Shown here: in pieces, positions 17,201 through 25,475 of the stretch
How positions within the stretch are numbered: the first letter of the stretch is position 1
Layout: each line of letters starts with the position of its first letter
Source: a virus
Reading direction: 5' to 3' (one strand)
IMG/VR virus record: IMGVR_UViG_3300043570_002257
Coordinates: 56,227 to 120,226 of that record
DNA length: 64,000 bases
Translations under genes and position numbers: made by a program
Notes under the pieces: generated by a model
Database searches by the model: none
Told to the model about the DNA's origin: nothing
Seen by the model: only the letters and a program-made list of their open reading frames with translations

Positions 17201-17819
17201 GAAGATTATATCTACTATTAGCATCAGTAGAACTCCATGTAGGAAAAGAAATTAATCCAAAATCACCTGCAGGAACATTAACTCCATTAAAGAAAGTATA
17301 AGAACCTGCTCTCCATATACTATTAGCATTAGCTGTTCCAATGTAATTGTTAGCAAAATATTGAGCAGTACCACTAACATCAATCCCCCAAGTCCCACTT
17401 GCATTAGTACCTGTTAGGGTAGGTGCGTAATTATTATAATTTGCATCTGTTAATACCTCTGCCCAAGATGTCCATACTCCAGCATTAGTCCTACCCCTAA
17501 CAGCCATTCTTTTAGTAGGGTCAGTATCTAACCAAATTTGTGCACCATAAACAGAAGTAGTACCTGACCATGTCATACCTAAAATATGACCATCATTACC
17601 TCCAGGCCCTAATGCTAAAGTGTGTATAAATGAATGACCTGATGCAGGCATTGCACTGTCTGCAGCAACAACAGTTCCTCCATTTGGACTTAATAAAGAT
17701 GTAGCAGAACCTGTTGTAGATCCTGATGTATTGGCATAGTTAACTGACTGAGAAGCAATGTTTCCAGCATGTATGGCAGCATATCCACCTATTGTTGTAC
17801 CAAGTAATAAAATAGCCAT
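11268..17819 (-). CDS. Giant repetitive tail fibre with C-terminal S74-type chaperone
   Basis: A 2183-aa trimeric-fibre type protein. The N-terminus (LLLGTTIGGYAAIHAGNI) is typical of phage fibre repeats. The shaft repeats N-Y-x2-Y-x-P-x-L-T-G followed by A-S-G-T-W-G-I-S-I-T-G-N at six places, plus several half copies, and repeats G-N-I-x-S-Q-S-V-x-Y-A-T four times. The last 95 residues are an intramolecular chaperone of the endosialidase type (peptidase S74): S2091-D-V-R-K-K2096 supplies the Ser and Lys of the self-cleaving dyad, followed by V-G-V-I-A-Q-E-M-N-E-V-L-P-E and a terminal coiled coil. The domain would release itself after trimerisation. One base separates this gene from the next fibre. 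Confidence 0.88.
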   Translation of the reverse strand: MAILLLGTTIGGYAAIHAGNIASQSVNYANTSGSTTGSATSLLSPNGGTVVAADSAMPASGHSFIHTLALGPGGNDGHILGMTWSGTTSVYGAQIWLDTDPTKRMAVRGRTNAGVWTSWAEVLTDANYNNYAPTLTGTNASGTWGIDVSGTAQYFANNYIGTANANSIWRAGSYTFFNGVNVPAGDFGLISFPTWSSTDANSRYNLQLGSLIGGPLLYRSTNISGAASWATMLSDANYNSYSPTLTGTGASGTWGISITGNSYYSSYAGQADTLDGYDSSSFVKTLATLTGNIDSDYGECFVTFDPIPSGTPPLSSPNIRTINVGNSYSRRTQLAFDYASDTAFFRRRTEAGWFTWREFIHSGNIGSQSVSYATTAGSAPNGSNVNNFYDATAGNGYGFRFWSGSDAYKISMGASSLYYYGPVTDYSIKMQMNNEDTGRGFTWGRQSFAPIAALNSTSGDMQIAGSFTANLIIKSGGTSSQFLKADGTVDSTAYVPPSRTLTINGVTQDLSASRSFTVTASDPTKLPLAGGTLTGALIGTSGVFTSTLKSRKSQTNGNYTTAALWTESYDETTTGIAFHISGILGKFLEMRMDGILYWHGDQVVTNSGTWAINVTGSSATTGSISGYNNPAVPATGSTIVYRDPSGHIYGYYGFYSYINTTDDVSTGAITHIIAKFGDNYHRSATAAKVQAFLGLGSNAYTSTSFLPLSGGTITGKLQINANWGGTNPEKFTIRGEYPSIVLRSTNQDCNWLIHNDGTLAFYYAGQTDSDAWTRKMYINSSGVLYVNDSIALTAANYNSYSPTLTGTGASGTWGISVSGNAGTVTNGVYTNVTNTIVNGDATALILYGAGTYNAAAALHLGGWSTDTTYARIRTSNGNLHLDSRGATGYDIYFNHYSGGDMYFGNGGGTVYIYGGRLRHSNETPYIYNSGTWGISTTGNAATATYATNAGNADTIDDWGFRNTGSNSATAPDTIDSNGISYTGVALLGQTDGALYSQRHSTPWQHQIFGDYRTGQIAVRGKNNGTWQAWRTVLDSVNYTSYSPSLTGSGATGTWGISITGNSATTSQRSFSGDISTSGMGRFTGWYNGNAAEGLAAEIGVSGGEAYIIAYNRATAVYGTLNLEASNSNLRISGSTVNVTSGTLQQGGNQVLHAGNYNSYAPTLTGTGASGTWGISITGNAVTANSAAYASNAGNAASVSSITSNTGLIRDRLAASANIDALTTSNFRTTLFGASTSGYQISTARWNTTPTALPGQNSYGTMIAWAGADTHGFLALDYSSANATVGGGSVDAITWSKKLAFADGTGVSGTWAINITGNATYALNSTRLYASDAPYTYGGTAPYYMYMNYDGGSYWELKVSPATPAGVRVAYANIAGSASVAGTASQVTINYNNNSNSTYQLLWGDGNYVYGTSAVYVNPFTDVIYAKGGYVSPGNAWGTNDSAFFPNGITTAGNDNWVYGHTYIAQAPANGAGHEYHTDGSEYHKTTVNTVAHGQSGKWLTTQSAGGNYIPYSFEASNGDHSYGIIARFHIASNLGSDRPSIMFSSGYSSTRWNIGYCYYDDQFRVTQNMGLAPNGTDGTWGSERFRIDTSGNTYAAIGGTLYANGSAVITSANIGSQSVNYATTAGTAGTADAVAWANVTSKPLEIFNYDGWVNSPGYNANTIAGNKSGFTYSNNAPYTGPLTHFAASGYGLQFNASYGGGGTGLAFRTRNGDEAIFNPWRVLLNSANYTAYAPSLTGSGASGIWSIKLRGIDNTYANGLLQSGAGRTDDAAGDTWIFSDSLGSDTNKWGIKHNQLSNLIEFWGDNSVKVTINQADGNVTAASFSGAGTGLTGTASGLSIGGSSGSVAWGNITSRPDWMTSPSLIATHSNANSQVNSGFYENGGGGTNWPSATWYNSINVRHSNQANYHGFQIAMSYYDNQLWFRSYKGTGTFETWVYAISSGNIASQSVAYATNAGTLGTYANTTFVGKNGNTYYQADTWIQFNASTGLYWPSYYGAHLQANDISNYTQLAIKGTKGGYSGIYDNNSGVHGIMYDAAGNGGIYRQASTKWYLYYNLGNSCMGINGTTTSILYGMYVTGAIYSTGDIVAYSDVRKKTDIVTIDSAISKVKEMRGVFYTRIDDEEKVRQVGVIAQEMNEVLPEAVTYASDIDEYGVKYGNIVGVLIEAIKEQQKEIDELKAKLN
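12570..17440 (-). repeat. Repeated shaft modules in the giant fibre gene
   Basis: DNA coding for the N-Y-x2-Y-x-P-x-L-T-G / S-G-T-W-G-I unit recurs near 17380, 17050, 15370, 14650, 14300 and 12590. Copies share most bases of a stretch of about 65 bp (for example the core complementary to ATACCCCATGTTCC). Spacing is irregular because of inserted unique segments, so these are dispersed intragenic repeats rather than a tandem array. Confidence 0.75.
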
Positions 17820-17820
17820 A

Positions 17821-20800
17821 TTATTTAGTTTCTAGTTTTTTAATTTTATCTGATAATTCTTTTACTGCACCTATAAGTACAGTTGTTAAACGTGAGTAGT
17901 TAACACCTATGGCTTCTCCATTCTCATCGTATTGTACAAACTCTGGATATGTTTCAGCAACCTCTTCTGCAATAAGTCCTAACTCTTTAATAGTAGAACC
18001 AATTTTATTGTAAGCTACTGGTCTCAAATCTAATACTTTTTCTAAATTTCCAGTAATTGTGTTTATGTTTTCTTTTAACTTAAGAGAAGATGATTCTGTA
18101 AGTGCTCCACCAATAGTTAGATTACCTAAATAATCTAATGTAAGTCTTTGTAAATGAGTTCCACCTGGTTGACGCACAGCAATTCCAAATACACCTTCAT
18201 AATTACTAGCACCTTTATATGCTCTTATTGATGCTCTATGATGATTTCCATCAGTATCAACAGTTGCAAATCCCATTTGTGCTCTTTGTCCACTTGTAGT
18301 TGATCTCAAAAGAAGAGCGTCAACAAAATCATCTAATAGAGGACTATGGTCAATTACTAGACCATAGTTATTACTAGTTGTAATTACATCACCAGCCTTA
18401 GAAACTTTACCTGCAATACTACTAGTTACTGTAGTTGCAAAGTTTGGATCATCTCCCAATGCTGCTGCTAATTCATTTAATGTATCTAAAGCACCAGGTG
18501 CAGCATCTATTAAGTTATTAATCTGAGTAGTCACATAAGCTGTAGTAGCATATCCTGCAGAAGCATGATTGCCCCAACCATATGCAGTATTCCATTGTGT
18601 AGAATTACCAGCTACTGTAGAAATTGTTCCAGTAATAGTAACATCACCTGAATTAGTTAATGAAAGTTTTCTAGTTCCATTCCACTGAATAACAAAGTCA
18701 GCTCCAGCAGCACCTCCTGAACGAGTCATACCAAGTCTCCAATGATCACTATACCATCCATATTCATGACCAGAAACTAAGTCATCTGTAGTATATGTAG
18801 ATGGTATATATACTGCAACTTCTCTTCCTTCACTACCTGTTATGGTAATTGGAACTGAAGTTGTAGCACCTCTTCCTGTAACTGATGCTAAAGTATCTGT
18901 GTATGTTGTTAAATATGCCTGAGATTGTACCCACGATTGAGTTGCAACTGCTGCACTGTTAAGTGTTAGAGTAGTAAAGTTTGTTTGTGATGTAGTTGCA
19001 GAATTACCAGTAATATGTGTAGCAAGAGCTTTATAAGGAACTGTTTGTATTAATGTACAATCAGATAAATCTGCGTCTGTCCAAGTCCATCCTGTGGTAT
19101 AAGAATCAGCAGAGTTAGAAGAGAATACACTTTCTACATACATTTTTGCCCAATATCCAGGATCAGGTAAATGAATAATTACAAAACCATCTGAACTTTT
19201 AGCAAGAGTAATTATAGGAGACCATGCACCATTAGAAATAGCATTTCTACTGTAGAACTCACTATTGTAATAATGCCAACCAATAGATAAAGAAACCATT
19301 TGAGAAGCTCCATATCTAAATCCTTTAATGTTTACAGTAAAATCTGAACCTCCATAATTCCAAGGAATATTTGTTTTTATCTTAAATTGAGTAGGAGTAA
19401 CTCCTGTATTCAAATCAAGAATACCCATTGAAAGTTTTTTTGCACCAACAGACGCAACACCTGTAACTCCTAACTTTTCACTTATATTAAATGAACCTGT
19501 AAGATCAGTTATATTTGTATTAATACGTAGTCTTTCAACAGATGCAGTTTTAAATATAATTGTGTTAGGATTAGTTGCTCCACCTCCTGCTACATTTATA
19601 GAAGAAACATATCCATTTGTTGATCCTGCAAAAACAGTTCCTGTAGATGCATCAGCTCCACTACCCAATATACTATTGTAAGGATAAACACCACCACTAA
19701 AAGAACTTGCTGTTACTGTACTTAAAAAAGTAGCAGAGTACCAAGGATAAGTTGCGTTACCTAAATTTTGTGCTGAATAAGTTCCTACGCCATTTGTTGA
19801 AATAATAACGCCTGCACCAAATCCAAAACCAATATCATTACCATTAGTAGCGTTATCATAAATACCACCACTTGTTAATATTGTTCTGTTGTTTGCTGTG
19901 AAAGATGTAGCGTTTACAGTTGAACTGAATGTCGCTGCACCTGTTGAAGCAATTCTTAATAATTCTGCACCATTATTGCCATTTCTAATTTGTAAAAACC
20001 CAACACCATTTTCAGATAGTTTACCTATTGAGTAATCTGTACCGGGGCTTGAGTTAAAAAATACACCACCAAATGAAACATTAGCCCCATCTGCATTAGT
20101 ATCTCTTATATTCATCAATGCACCACTATTAACAGGAGGAGTACCAATAGCATAAAACTGAGTATTTGATACAACTTGACCTGTAAACCTACCAGTTCCG
20201 TTTACATCTAACAAATATGAACCACTTGCAGTTGTACCCAAAAGTAATTGACCACTTGCAGTCAAAGTCATTCTTTGTGTAAATGTTACTGCATTACCCG
20301 CAGTTCCACTTGGAGCGTTTGACCACTGATGTTCGCCTAAATATTGAGAGTATCTTGTAGAAGCCAATCCTGTATTTTTATACAAAGGACTTCCTGCCCA
20401 ATTATAATAATAATTTAAACCAACTGATATTGAATTGTAAAGATTTGTTGCATTTTCAGTCCATATAATACCATTAGCACCTATTTCTAAAACACGAGAA
20501 TCAGAATAAGCGTTTAATGGTGTAACTCCTAAACCAATTGTGGTTGCGTTTTCTTGTAACAAAGAATTTCCTAAAGCACTTGCTCCTGTAAACTTTGGTA
20601 AGTAATTAGTAGTTCCCGTACCTGTAATAGGATTTGTTAAAGTTGATGTACTACCATCAGCCATTAAATATTGGGTAGATGTACCTCCACTTTTAATTAA
20701 TGATACTGCTGTAAATGTTCCACTTGATTCCCAATTTCCATACAATGAGCCACCATAAGAGCCACCATAATTAACTCTAACAGACCATCCACCTAAATTA

Positions 20801-23493
20801 TTTAATAACCCAAATCCATCTCCATCCCAATAAACATATCCTTTTGTTGTCCCTTCATATCCTTTTTTAAATAATAAAGCACCACCAGTAGCTGCTGCTG
20901 ATGATGTAACATTCCAATATGAAGCATTAGATGCGTAAAAGTTTGTATCGTAGAAATTACTTTTTAATCCTGTTGTTGCAGAAGTAAGTTCAAAATTACC
21001 ACCTGATGTGACAGTTGAACCAAATTCTGCTATACCTGAACCATATAAGTTAATAGCATTAACAGTACCCGCAGCATTACTAATCCTTATTGCAGGTAAA
21101 CTATTACTTCCATTTTGAATATATAAACCATAACCAGTAGCAGATGTGTTTTGAAGATAACCTACAAAATAACCTGCATTTGATTTAGTTGCATTAAATA
21201 CCTCTCCACTTTGTAATCCTGCATTTGAAAAACTTGTTGCGGTAACTGAAGATGAGAATGTAGCTGCACCTGATGGACCAATTGCCATACCATTTGAAGC
21301 AGTATTGCAACCAAAATAGGCAAATGTACCATAAGCATCTATAACAGCTGTTCCATTTGTGTTTTGTCCAATAGAAAAAGTTCCTATATTATATACTGTA
21401 CCAGTTCTTGTATGGTTTCCTGTTAAAGGAAGATATAAACCAGCATGATTACCCCAGCCAAAAGCTGTATCCCAATTTGCATTATTATATCCTGATACAG
21501 AAATTGTAAGTTCTTGAGGACTTGCACTACCATTAGCTGTAATACTAATACCACTTCCTGATACAAAATTAACTGTATCTAATCCTACAGCTGTAAGTTT
21601 TTGTACTCCATCAACTTTCCAATATTTGAATGTTGAATTCATTGCAACTTTTGCAATTCCTGCAGAAGGATTTGTTACATCAAAACCTGAATCTTCATCA
21701 AATTGTAAAATATTTATTCCACTATAACTTTCTGTTGCAGTTCCAGCAATATTTACTTGCTGTACAGAAATTGTTGGAGATGGAATTTGAGAAATTGCTG
21801 TAGTTACATATGTTTGAGTAGCATAAGTGTTTGAATCTATGCTACCATCTGCTTTTAAAAATTGTACTGAAGTTCCTCCTGCTTTAACAAAAGAGTTACC
21901 TGTAATATTGTATGCACGCAAATCTGCATATGCAAAAGATCCATGTGATGTATCTATAAAAGGTGATGCATCTGGTTCAGGTGTATATCCTTTAAAGAAT
22001 TTCCATGTGTTATCTGTTGCATCTCTAAATAAACCAGTGTGTGCGTATGTACCATCATTGTAACCACCTGCAAAACCAAGATCTGGATTTACTGATGTTT
22101 TTGCTCTAGCAGTTCCACCAGAAACATAAAGACCAACTACACCAAATGCAATTGTAAATGAGTTTGTAGATACTGCAGTAATAGTTTGATTTGTCAAGTT
22201 GTAAACACTTGGGTCTACACCTGAAATTGTAACAAGCATACCTGCAGTATAGTTATGTGATTCCAGTGTAGTATATACTACTGTGGATCCATTACCTACA
22301 ACGTTTGTAATTGTTGTTTGAATACCATTGTTCAGATAAATCATATTATCTGAAACTGATAAGTTTTGGGCGTTTACAATTGTGCTTGTACCACCAATTG
22401 TTAAGTTGCCTGCAATGTTAATGTCACCACCAACATATAAATTTTTTGTAATACCAACACCTCCATTAACAACAACTGCTCCACTTGAAACTGAAGTTGA
22501 TTGGGTGGTGTCAGAAAATGTTTTAATACCAGCAATACTTTCGTTGCCAGTTGTATGAACTACATTTGCATCATTTGCTGCAGTGTATCCTAAAAGAGTT
22601 GCAACTGATTTTGGTTTGTATAAACTTGTAGATGATTCATATGCTATTACATAATTGTTTTGAACGCCATTTTCTACATAATCATGTAGTTCTTTCATTT
22701 CAAAACCATTCTGTACTTTTACAAAGATCTCACCATTGTTTGTGTTTACTCTTGTAACAACACCAATAAATACTAAGTGTGCAGGAGCAGAAGGTTTGTT
22801 TAGTAAACCATAAATTAAATTTCCACCAGTACCTAACCAAACAGGATCACCAGCGTTTGCACCATTTGTATTTAAACCTGCAAGTAGACCTTCTGTCAAA
22901 ACTCTTGCCATACCGTTTGTAGAAACAGTAGACATCAAAAGACCTATTGTCTTAGAAGATGTAGATTCAGAAGCATTAGATGCTAAACCAACAATCATGT
23001 TAGTTCCATCTGCACCTGTTACATAAACAGCTTGGCCTTTATTTATTGCCACACCTGCTTTTACTTCATGACTTAAAGAATCAGAAGAAACAAAACTTGG
23101 AAATGTTTGATATGCACCAGTACCATCTATGTACTGAGAAACTGTTCCAGTAGGATTGTTGTATTTTGCATCAAGAGCTGCCTGTAAATCTGTTTGAGTA
23201 GAAAGTGTTCCAGTAATGGAACCCCATGTGATAGATGATACACTAATTGTACCATCAATACCCACAGATAATCCTGAACCTATCTTAACACCACCCAATA
23301 CAGATGCAGACGCAATACTTAATGTAATCGTTACATCACCAGTACCTGGATTTACACCAGTTGAAGATAATGTCAAGCCCGTTCCAGCAATGACTTTTGT
23401 AATCAAAGCTGAACCTGAAGTAGTAGTGTTTATATCACTTCTTATAATGTTCAGAGGTCTTATCTGAGACTTCCTAACTAGAGTTATTGACAT
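17821..23493 (-). CDS. Giant tail fibre with S74-type chaperone domain
   Basis: An 1890-aa fibre protein. The first 250 residues are Gly/Thr/Ser-rich beta repeats (for example GTGLTLSSTGVNPGTGDVTITL). Residues about 330-420 hold a segment (NLYVGGDINIAGNLTIGGTST) typical of phage fibre shafts. G-G-T-S-x-Q-F/Y-L-x-A-D-G occurs twice and also in the downstream 2183-aa fibre, so the two genes share modules. The C-terminal 91 residues are a chaperone-of-endosialidase domain: S1802 and K1807 (ESSSLKLKENI) match the Ser-Lys dyad, then L-R-P-V-A-Y, L-G-L-I-A-E-E-V and a terminal coiled coil. Ser-Lys cleavage would free the mature fibre. It lies in the minus-strand fibre operon. Confidence 0.87.
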   Translation of the reverse strand: MSITLVRKSQIRPLNIIRSDINTTTSGSALITKVIAGTGLTLSSTGVNPGTGDVTITLSIASASVLGGVKIGSGLSVGIDGTISVSSITWGSITGTLSTQTDLQAALDAKYNNPTGTVSQYIDGTGAYQTFPSFVSSDSLSHEVKAGVAINKGQAVYVTGADGTNMIVGLASNASESTSSKTIGLLMSTVSTNGMARVLTEGLLAGLNTNGANAGDPVWLGTGGNLIYGLLNKPSAPAHLVFIGVVTRVNTNNGEIFVKVQNGFEMKELHDYVENGVQNNYVIAYESSTSLYKPKSVATLLGYTAANDANVVHTTGNESIAGIKTFSDTTQSTSVSSGAVVVNGGVGITKNLYVGGDINIAGNLTIGGTSTIVNAQNLSVSDNMIYLNNGIQTTITNVVGNGSTVVYTTLESHNYTAGMLVTISGVDPSVYNLTNQTITAVSTNSFTIAFGVVGLYVSGGTARAKTSVNPDLGFAGGYNDGTYAHTGLFRDATDNTWKFFKGYTPEPDASPFIDTSHGSFAYADLRAYNITGNSFVKAGGTSVQFLKADGSIDSNTYATQTYVTTAISQIPSPTISVQQVNIAGTATESYSGINILQFDEDSGFDVTNPSAGIAKVAMNSTFKYWKVDGVQKLTAVGLDTVNFVSGSGISITANGSASPQELTISVSGYNNANWDTAFGWGNHAGLYLPLTGNHTRTGTVYNIGTFSIGQNTNGTAVIDAYGTFAYFGCNTASNGMAIGPSGAATFSSSVTATSFSNAGLQSGEVFNATKSNAGYFVGYLQNTSATGYGLYIQNGSNSLPAIRISNAAGTVNAINLYGSGIAEFGSTVTSGGNFELTSATTGLKSNFYDTNFYASNASYWNVTSSAAATGGALLFKKGYEGTTKGYVYWDGDGFGLLNNLGGWSVRVNYGGSYGGSLYGNWESSGTFTAVSLIKSGGTSTQYLMADGSTSTLTNPITGTGTTNYLPKFTGASALGNSLLQENATTIGLGVTPLNAYSDSRVLEIGANGIIWTENATNLYNSISVGLNYYYNWAGSPLYKNTGLASTRYSQYLGEHQWSNAPSGTAGNAVTFTQRMTLTASGQLLLGTTASGSYLLDVNGTGRFTGQVVSNTQFYAIGTPPVNSGALMNIRDTNADGANVSFGGVFFNSSPGTDYSIGKLSENGVGFLQIRNGNNGAELLRIASTGAATFSSTVNATSFTANNRTILTSGGIYDNATNGNDIGFGFGAGVIISTNGVGTYSAQNLGNATYPWYSATFLSTVTASSFSGGVYPYNSILGSGADASTGTVFAGSTNGYVSSINVAGGGATNPNTIIFKTASVERLRINTNITDLTGSFNISEKLGVTGVASVGAKKLSMGILDLNTGVTPTQFKIKTNIPWNYGGSDFTVNIKGFRYGASQMVSLSIGWHYYNSEFYSRNAISNGAWSPIITLAKSSDGFVIIHLPDPGYWAKMYVESVFSSNSADSYTTGWTWTDADLSDCTLIQTVPYKALATHITGNSATTSQTNFTTLTLNSAAVATQSWVQSQAYLTTYTDTLASVTGRGATTSVPITITGSEGREVAVYIPSTYTTDDLVSGHEYGWYSDHWRLGMTRSGGAAGADFVIQWNGTRKLSLTNSGDVTITGTISTVAGNSTQWNTAYGWGNHASAGYATTAYVTTQINNLIDAAPGALDTLNELAAALGDDPNFATTVTSSIAGKVSKAGDVITTSNNYGLVIDHSPLLDDFVDALLLRSTTSGQRAQMGFATVDTDGNHHRASIRAYKGASNYEGVFGIAVRQPGGTHLQRLTLDYLGNLTIGGALTESSSLKLKENINTITGNLEKVLDLRPVAYNKIGSTIKELGLIAEEVAETYPEFVQYDENGEAIGVNYSRLTTVLIGAVKELSDKIKKLETK

Positions 23494-23516
23494 ATCTTAA
23501 GTAATTATAATTTTTT

Positions 23517-24086
23517 TTATGGTATTGTTATTTTGTAATCAACAGTCAACAAATCATCAGTTGCAGGAGGTGTGAAAAATTGGATCATGTTTGGACCAAC
23601 TTCATCATAATCATATCCTGCACCAAGTGTTTGTCTAATACCATTAATGTACACTCTTGTGCTATCAGGCACGTATATACTTCTTAATTGAAAAGCTGAG
23701 TTGATACCATTTCTAGTACCAACAATATCATAATCATAATCAGTTATGTCTACAATTGAAGACGCGTCTGAATAGACATTACCATTTATATCAACTTTTA
23801 AAACACCAGCATCTAAAGAAGTAAAAGCAACAGAACCATTGACAGCTAATCCGCCAAGAGTTAAGCTTAATGTTGTGATGTTATCATTTGCAAGTACTTG
23901 GTCTATACCAATACTAGAAGACGCAGCACCAAGGTCAGAAAGCATTTCAATTGCTGTTCTGAATTTAACACCTTTGGTGGAAGGGTCATAAACTAAAAAT
24001 TTGTCAGCCACAATTCCCAAGTTAGGGAGATTGTGAACTGACAGCATTCCTCTTATTAATAAATCTGCTTCTACTCTACGACTCAT
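23517..24086 (-). CDS. Tail fibre or fibre-connector protein, 189 aa
   Basis: A small beta-rich fibre-like protein. Repeated motifs such as K-F-L-V-Y-D-P-S-T-K-G-V and L-T-L-G-G-L-A-V-N-G-S-V are seen in phage fibre shafts. The C-terminal part (S-I-Y-V-P-D-S-T-R-V-Y-I-N-G-I-R-Q, then G-Y-D-Y-D) resembles a small beta-sandwich used as a receptor-binding or connector module. It precedes the 1890-aa fibre by 23 bases and follows the 392-aa fibre, suggesting stepwise assembly of one fibre. The connector idea is inferred from order and size. Confidence 0.7.
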   Translation of the reverse strand: MSRRVEADLLIRGMLSVHNLPNLGIVADKFLVYDPSTKGVKFRTAIEMLSDLGAASSSIGIDQVLANDNITTLSLTLGGLAVNGSVAFTSLDAGVLKVDINGNVYSDASSIVDITDYDYDIVGTRNGINSAFQLRSIYVPDSTRVYINGIRQTLGAGYDYDEVGPNMIQFFTPPATDDLLTVDYKITIP

Positions 24087-24133
24087 GTAAATATTTTTTT
24101 GTGTCTAACACATTGTTTTGTTATATTATCTGA

Positions 24134-25312
24134 TTAGATAATAACAACCTTGAACTCATTCAACATTGGTGGAAGTGCAAATATTAATTGAACATCATTT
24201 GCTGTTGTAGCAATAACTTCACACTCAATTAATTCTGCTGGGAAATTTGCTTCAAAAACTTGAACATGCACATTATCCCCTTTTCCATGATTAATATTAA
24301 ATACAGTTGCAATACCATCACCAATAAGTGTAGAATACTTTAATGTTGTAGTATTTACAGCAGTAACGTGACCAAAGGTATCAACACTAATATTTTGTAT
24401 AACTTGGCTTAATACATTTGAAGTTGTAGCTGCAGTTGATGTATCTGTGTGAGCTACAGTAACTTGACCACCACTTACTGTTACAGTAATACCTGCACCA
24501 GCTACTACGTTAGGTGGATCATTTGTAGTTAAGATGTTATAGAATGTTGAACCATCAGTAGTTAATTGCCACTTGTCAGTAGTTTCATTCCAAATTAAAG
24601 AAACATTTGTTAATGTTCCACGTTCAACTTCAATACCAGCATTTTCTGTAGGAGCAGATCCTGTATAGTTACTGTTTAATGTGACAATATTATCAGCAAG
24701 AAGTACAGTTTCTGTGTTTACAGTTGTGGTAGTTCCGTTTACTACAAAGTTAGCATTGATAATAATTTCAGAACCATTGAACTGAATAGGCGAGTTCTTT
24801 AAGTTACCAGCTGCACCATCCCAAATAGGTAAAGTATTATCACTCAAGTTAGCTGCATTTTTAAATGCTACACTTGGAGTAGAACCTTCACCACCAGAGT
24901 TTGATACAGTAATACCAGTACCAGATGTAACACCTGCTACATAATCACCTGTAGTATCAGTACCAAGGGCAACACTATTTGCTGCAATTGTAACTGCTAC
25001 TGTTAATGCTCCAGAAACATATGCTGCTGTACCAGTAACATCACCTGAAAGATTAATGCTATTTAAACTTTTTTGTAACTTACCAAGAGATGTAATAACA
25101 GTGTCAGCACTAGTGATAGCTGCTGCTGTTCCTGCAACAGAGTAAGTTGTTAAGGTTCTGTCAAGTACTAAGTCTATGACTGTACCTGTGCTATCTTTCT
25201 TGGTTAACCAACCATTTAAGATGTAGGCTTTTACAAAACCTTCACTTGGATTACTAAATGTAGCACCATTGAGTTCAGGAAGCTGTAAAGGCACTAAGAA
25301 TTTTGATGCCAT
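24134..25312 (-). CDS. Tail fibre protein, 392 aa
   Basis: First gene of the fibre operon. The N-terminus (M-A-S-K-F-L-V-P-L-Q-L-P-E-L) could be the virion-attachment segment. The shaft is Gly/Thr/Val-rich: I-N-L-S-G-D-V-T-G-T-A, G-T-G-I-T-V-S-N-S-G, and G-A-G-I-T-V-T-V-S-G-G-Q-V-T-V-A-H, a pattern known in phage fibres. The C-terminal part (TLIGDGIATVFNINHGKGDNV) resembles the small sandwich of the neighbouring 189-aa protein. There is no chaperone domain, so it probably folds without cleavage. A -7-like promoter element lies about 30 nt before the start. Confidence 0.75.
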   Translation of the reverse strand: MASKFLVPLQLPELNGATFSNPSEGFVKAYILNGWLTKKDSTGTVIDLVLDRTLTTYSVAGTAAAITSADTVITSLGKLQKSLNSINLSGDVTGTAAYVSGALTVAVTIAANSVALGTDTTGDYVAGVTSGTGITVSNSGGEGSTPSVAFKNAANLSDNTLPIWDGAAGNLKNSPIQFNGSEIIINANFVVNGTTTTVNTETVLLADNIVTLNSNYTGSAPTENAGIEVERGTLTNVSLIWNETTDKWQLTTDGSTFYNILTTNDPPNVVAGAGITVTVSGGQVTVAHTDTSTAATTSNVLSQVIQNISVDTFGHVTAVNTTTLKYSTLIGDGIATVFNINHGKGDNVHVQVFEANFPAELIECEVIATTANDVQLIFALPPMLNEFKVVII

Positions 25313-25341
25313 AATATTTTATGTTTATATGTTAATTGTTA

Positions 25342-25372
25342 CAAATTTATATCAGAACAGGCATTTCTGAAG
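25342..25372 (-). promoter_or_regulatory. Candidate promoter for the fibre operon
   Basis: On the minus strand TAAATTTG (25349-25342) fits the Bacteroidota -7 consensus TAnnTTTG exactly, followed by TAA. There is no TTTG at -33; CTTC lies 19 bp upstream (25372-25369). The same TAAATTTGTAA with CTTC 20 bp upstream occurs at 53551-53582, so this may be a phage-specific promoter class. An imperfect hairpin (CATTTC/GAAATG, 25362-25377) covers the spacer. Confidence 0.45.
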
Positions 25373-25444
25373 AAATGGCGTCCTCTACTATAATATAAGA
25401 AATAATCCAGAAATATCTATAAAATACTTGCATAATTTGAGAAT

Positions 25445-25469
25445 AACTAGTCACAATTTGTGACCAGTT
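25445..25469 (-). terminator. Strong 11-bp inverted repeat after the 1969-aa gene
   Basis: AACTGGTCACA and TGTGACTAGTT pair over 11 bp, one being G-U, around a 3-nt loop, 6 nt after the stop at 25476. Only ATTCTC follows on the minus strand, so the U run of a normal terminator is weak. It may be a factor-dependent terminator or an RNA-protecting end. Confidence 0.5.
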
Positions 25470-25475
25470 GCTCAA

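Noticed and set aside
11268-17819. CRISPR array suggested by repeated segments
   Set aside because: Repeats are in-frame coding units with irregular, long spacing inside a fibre gene.
10346-23493. Diversity-generating retroelement target in the fibre or adhesin genes
   Set aside because: No reverse transcriptase gene and no near-identical template repeat with adenine-specific differences was seen in the window.
24103-24115. TGTGTCTAACACA near-palindrome, also present at about 10218-10230
   Set aside because: A shared 13-mer in an AT-rich 64-kb window is expected by chance, one copy is inside a gene, and neither is followed by a T run on the coding strand.
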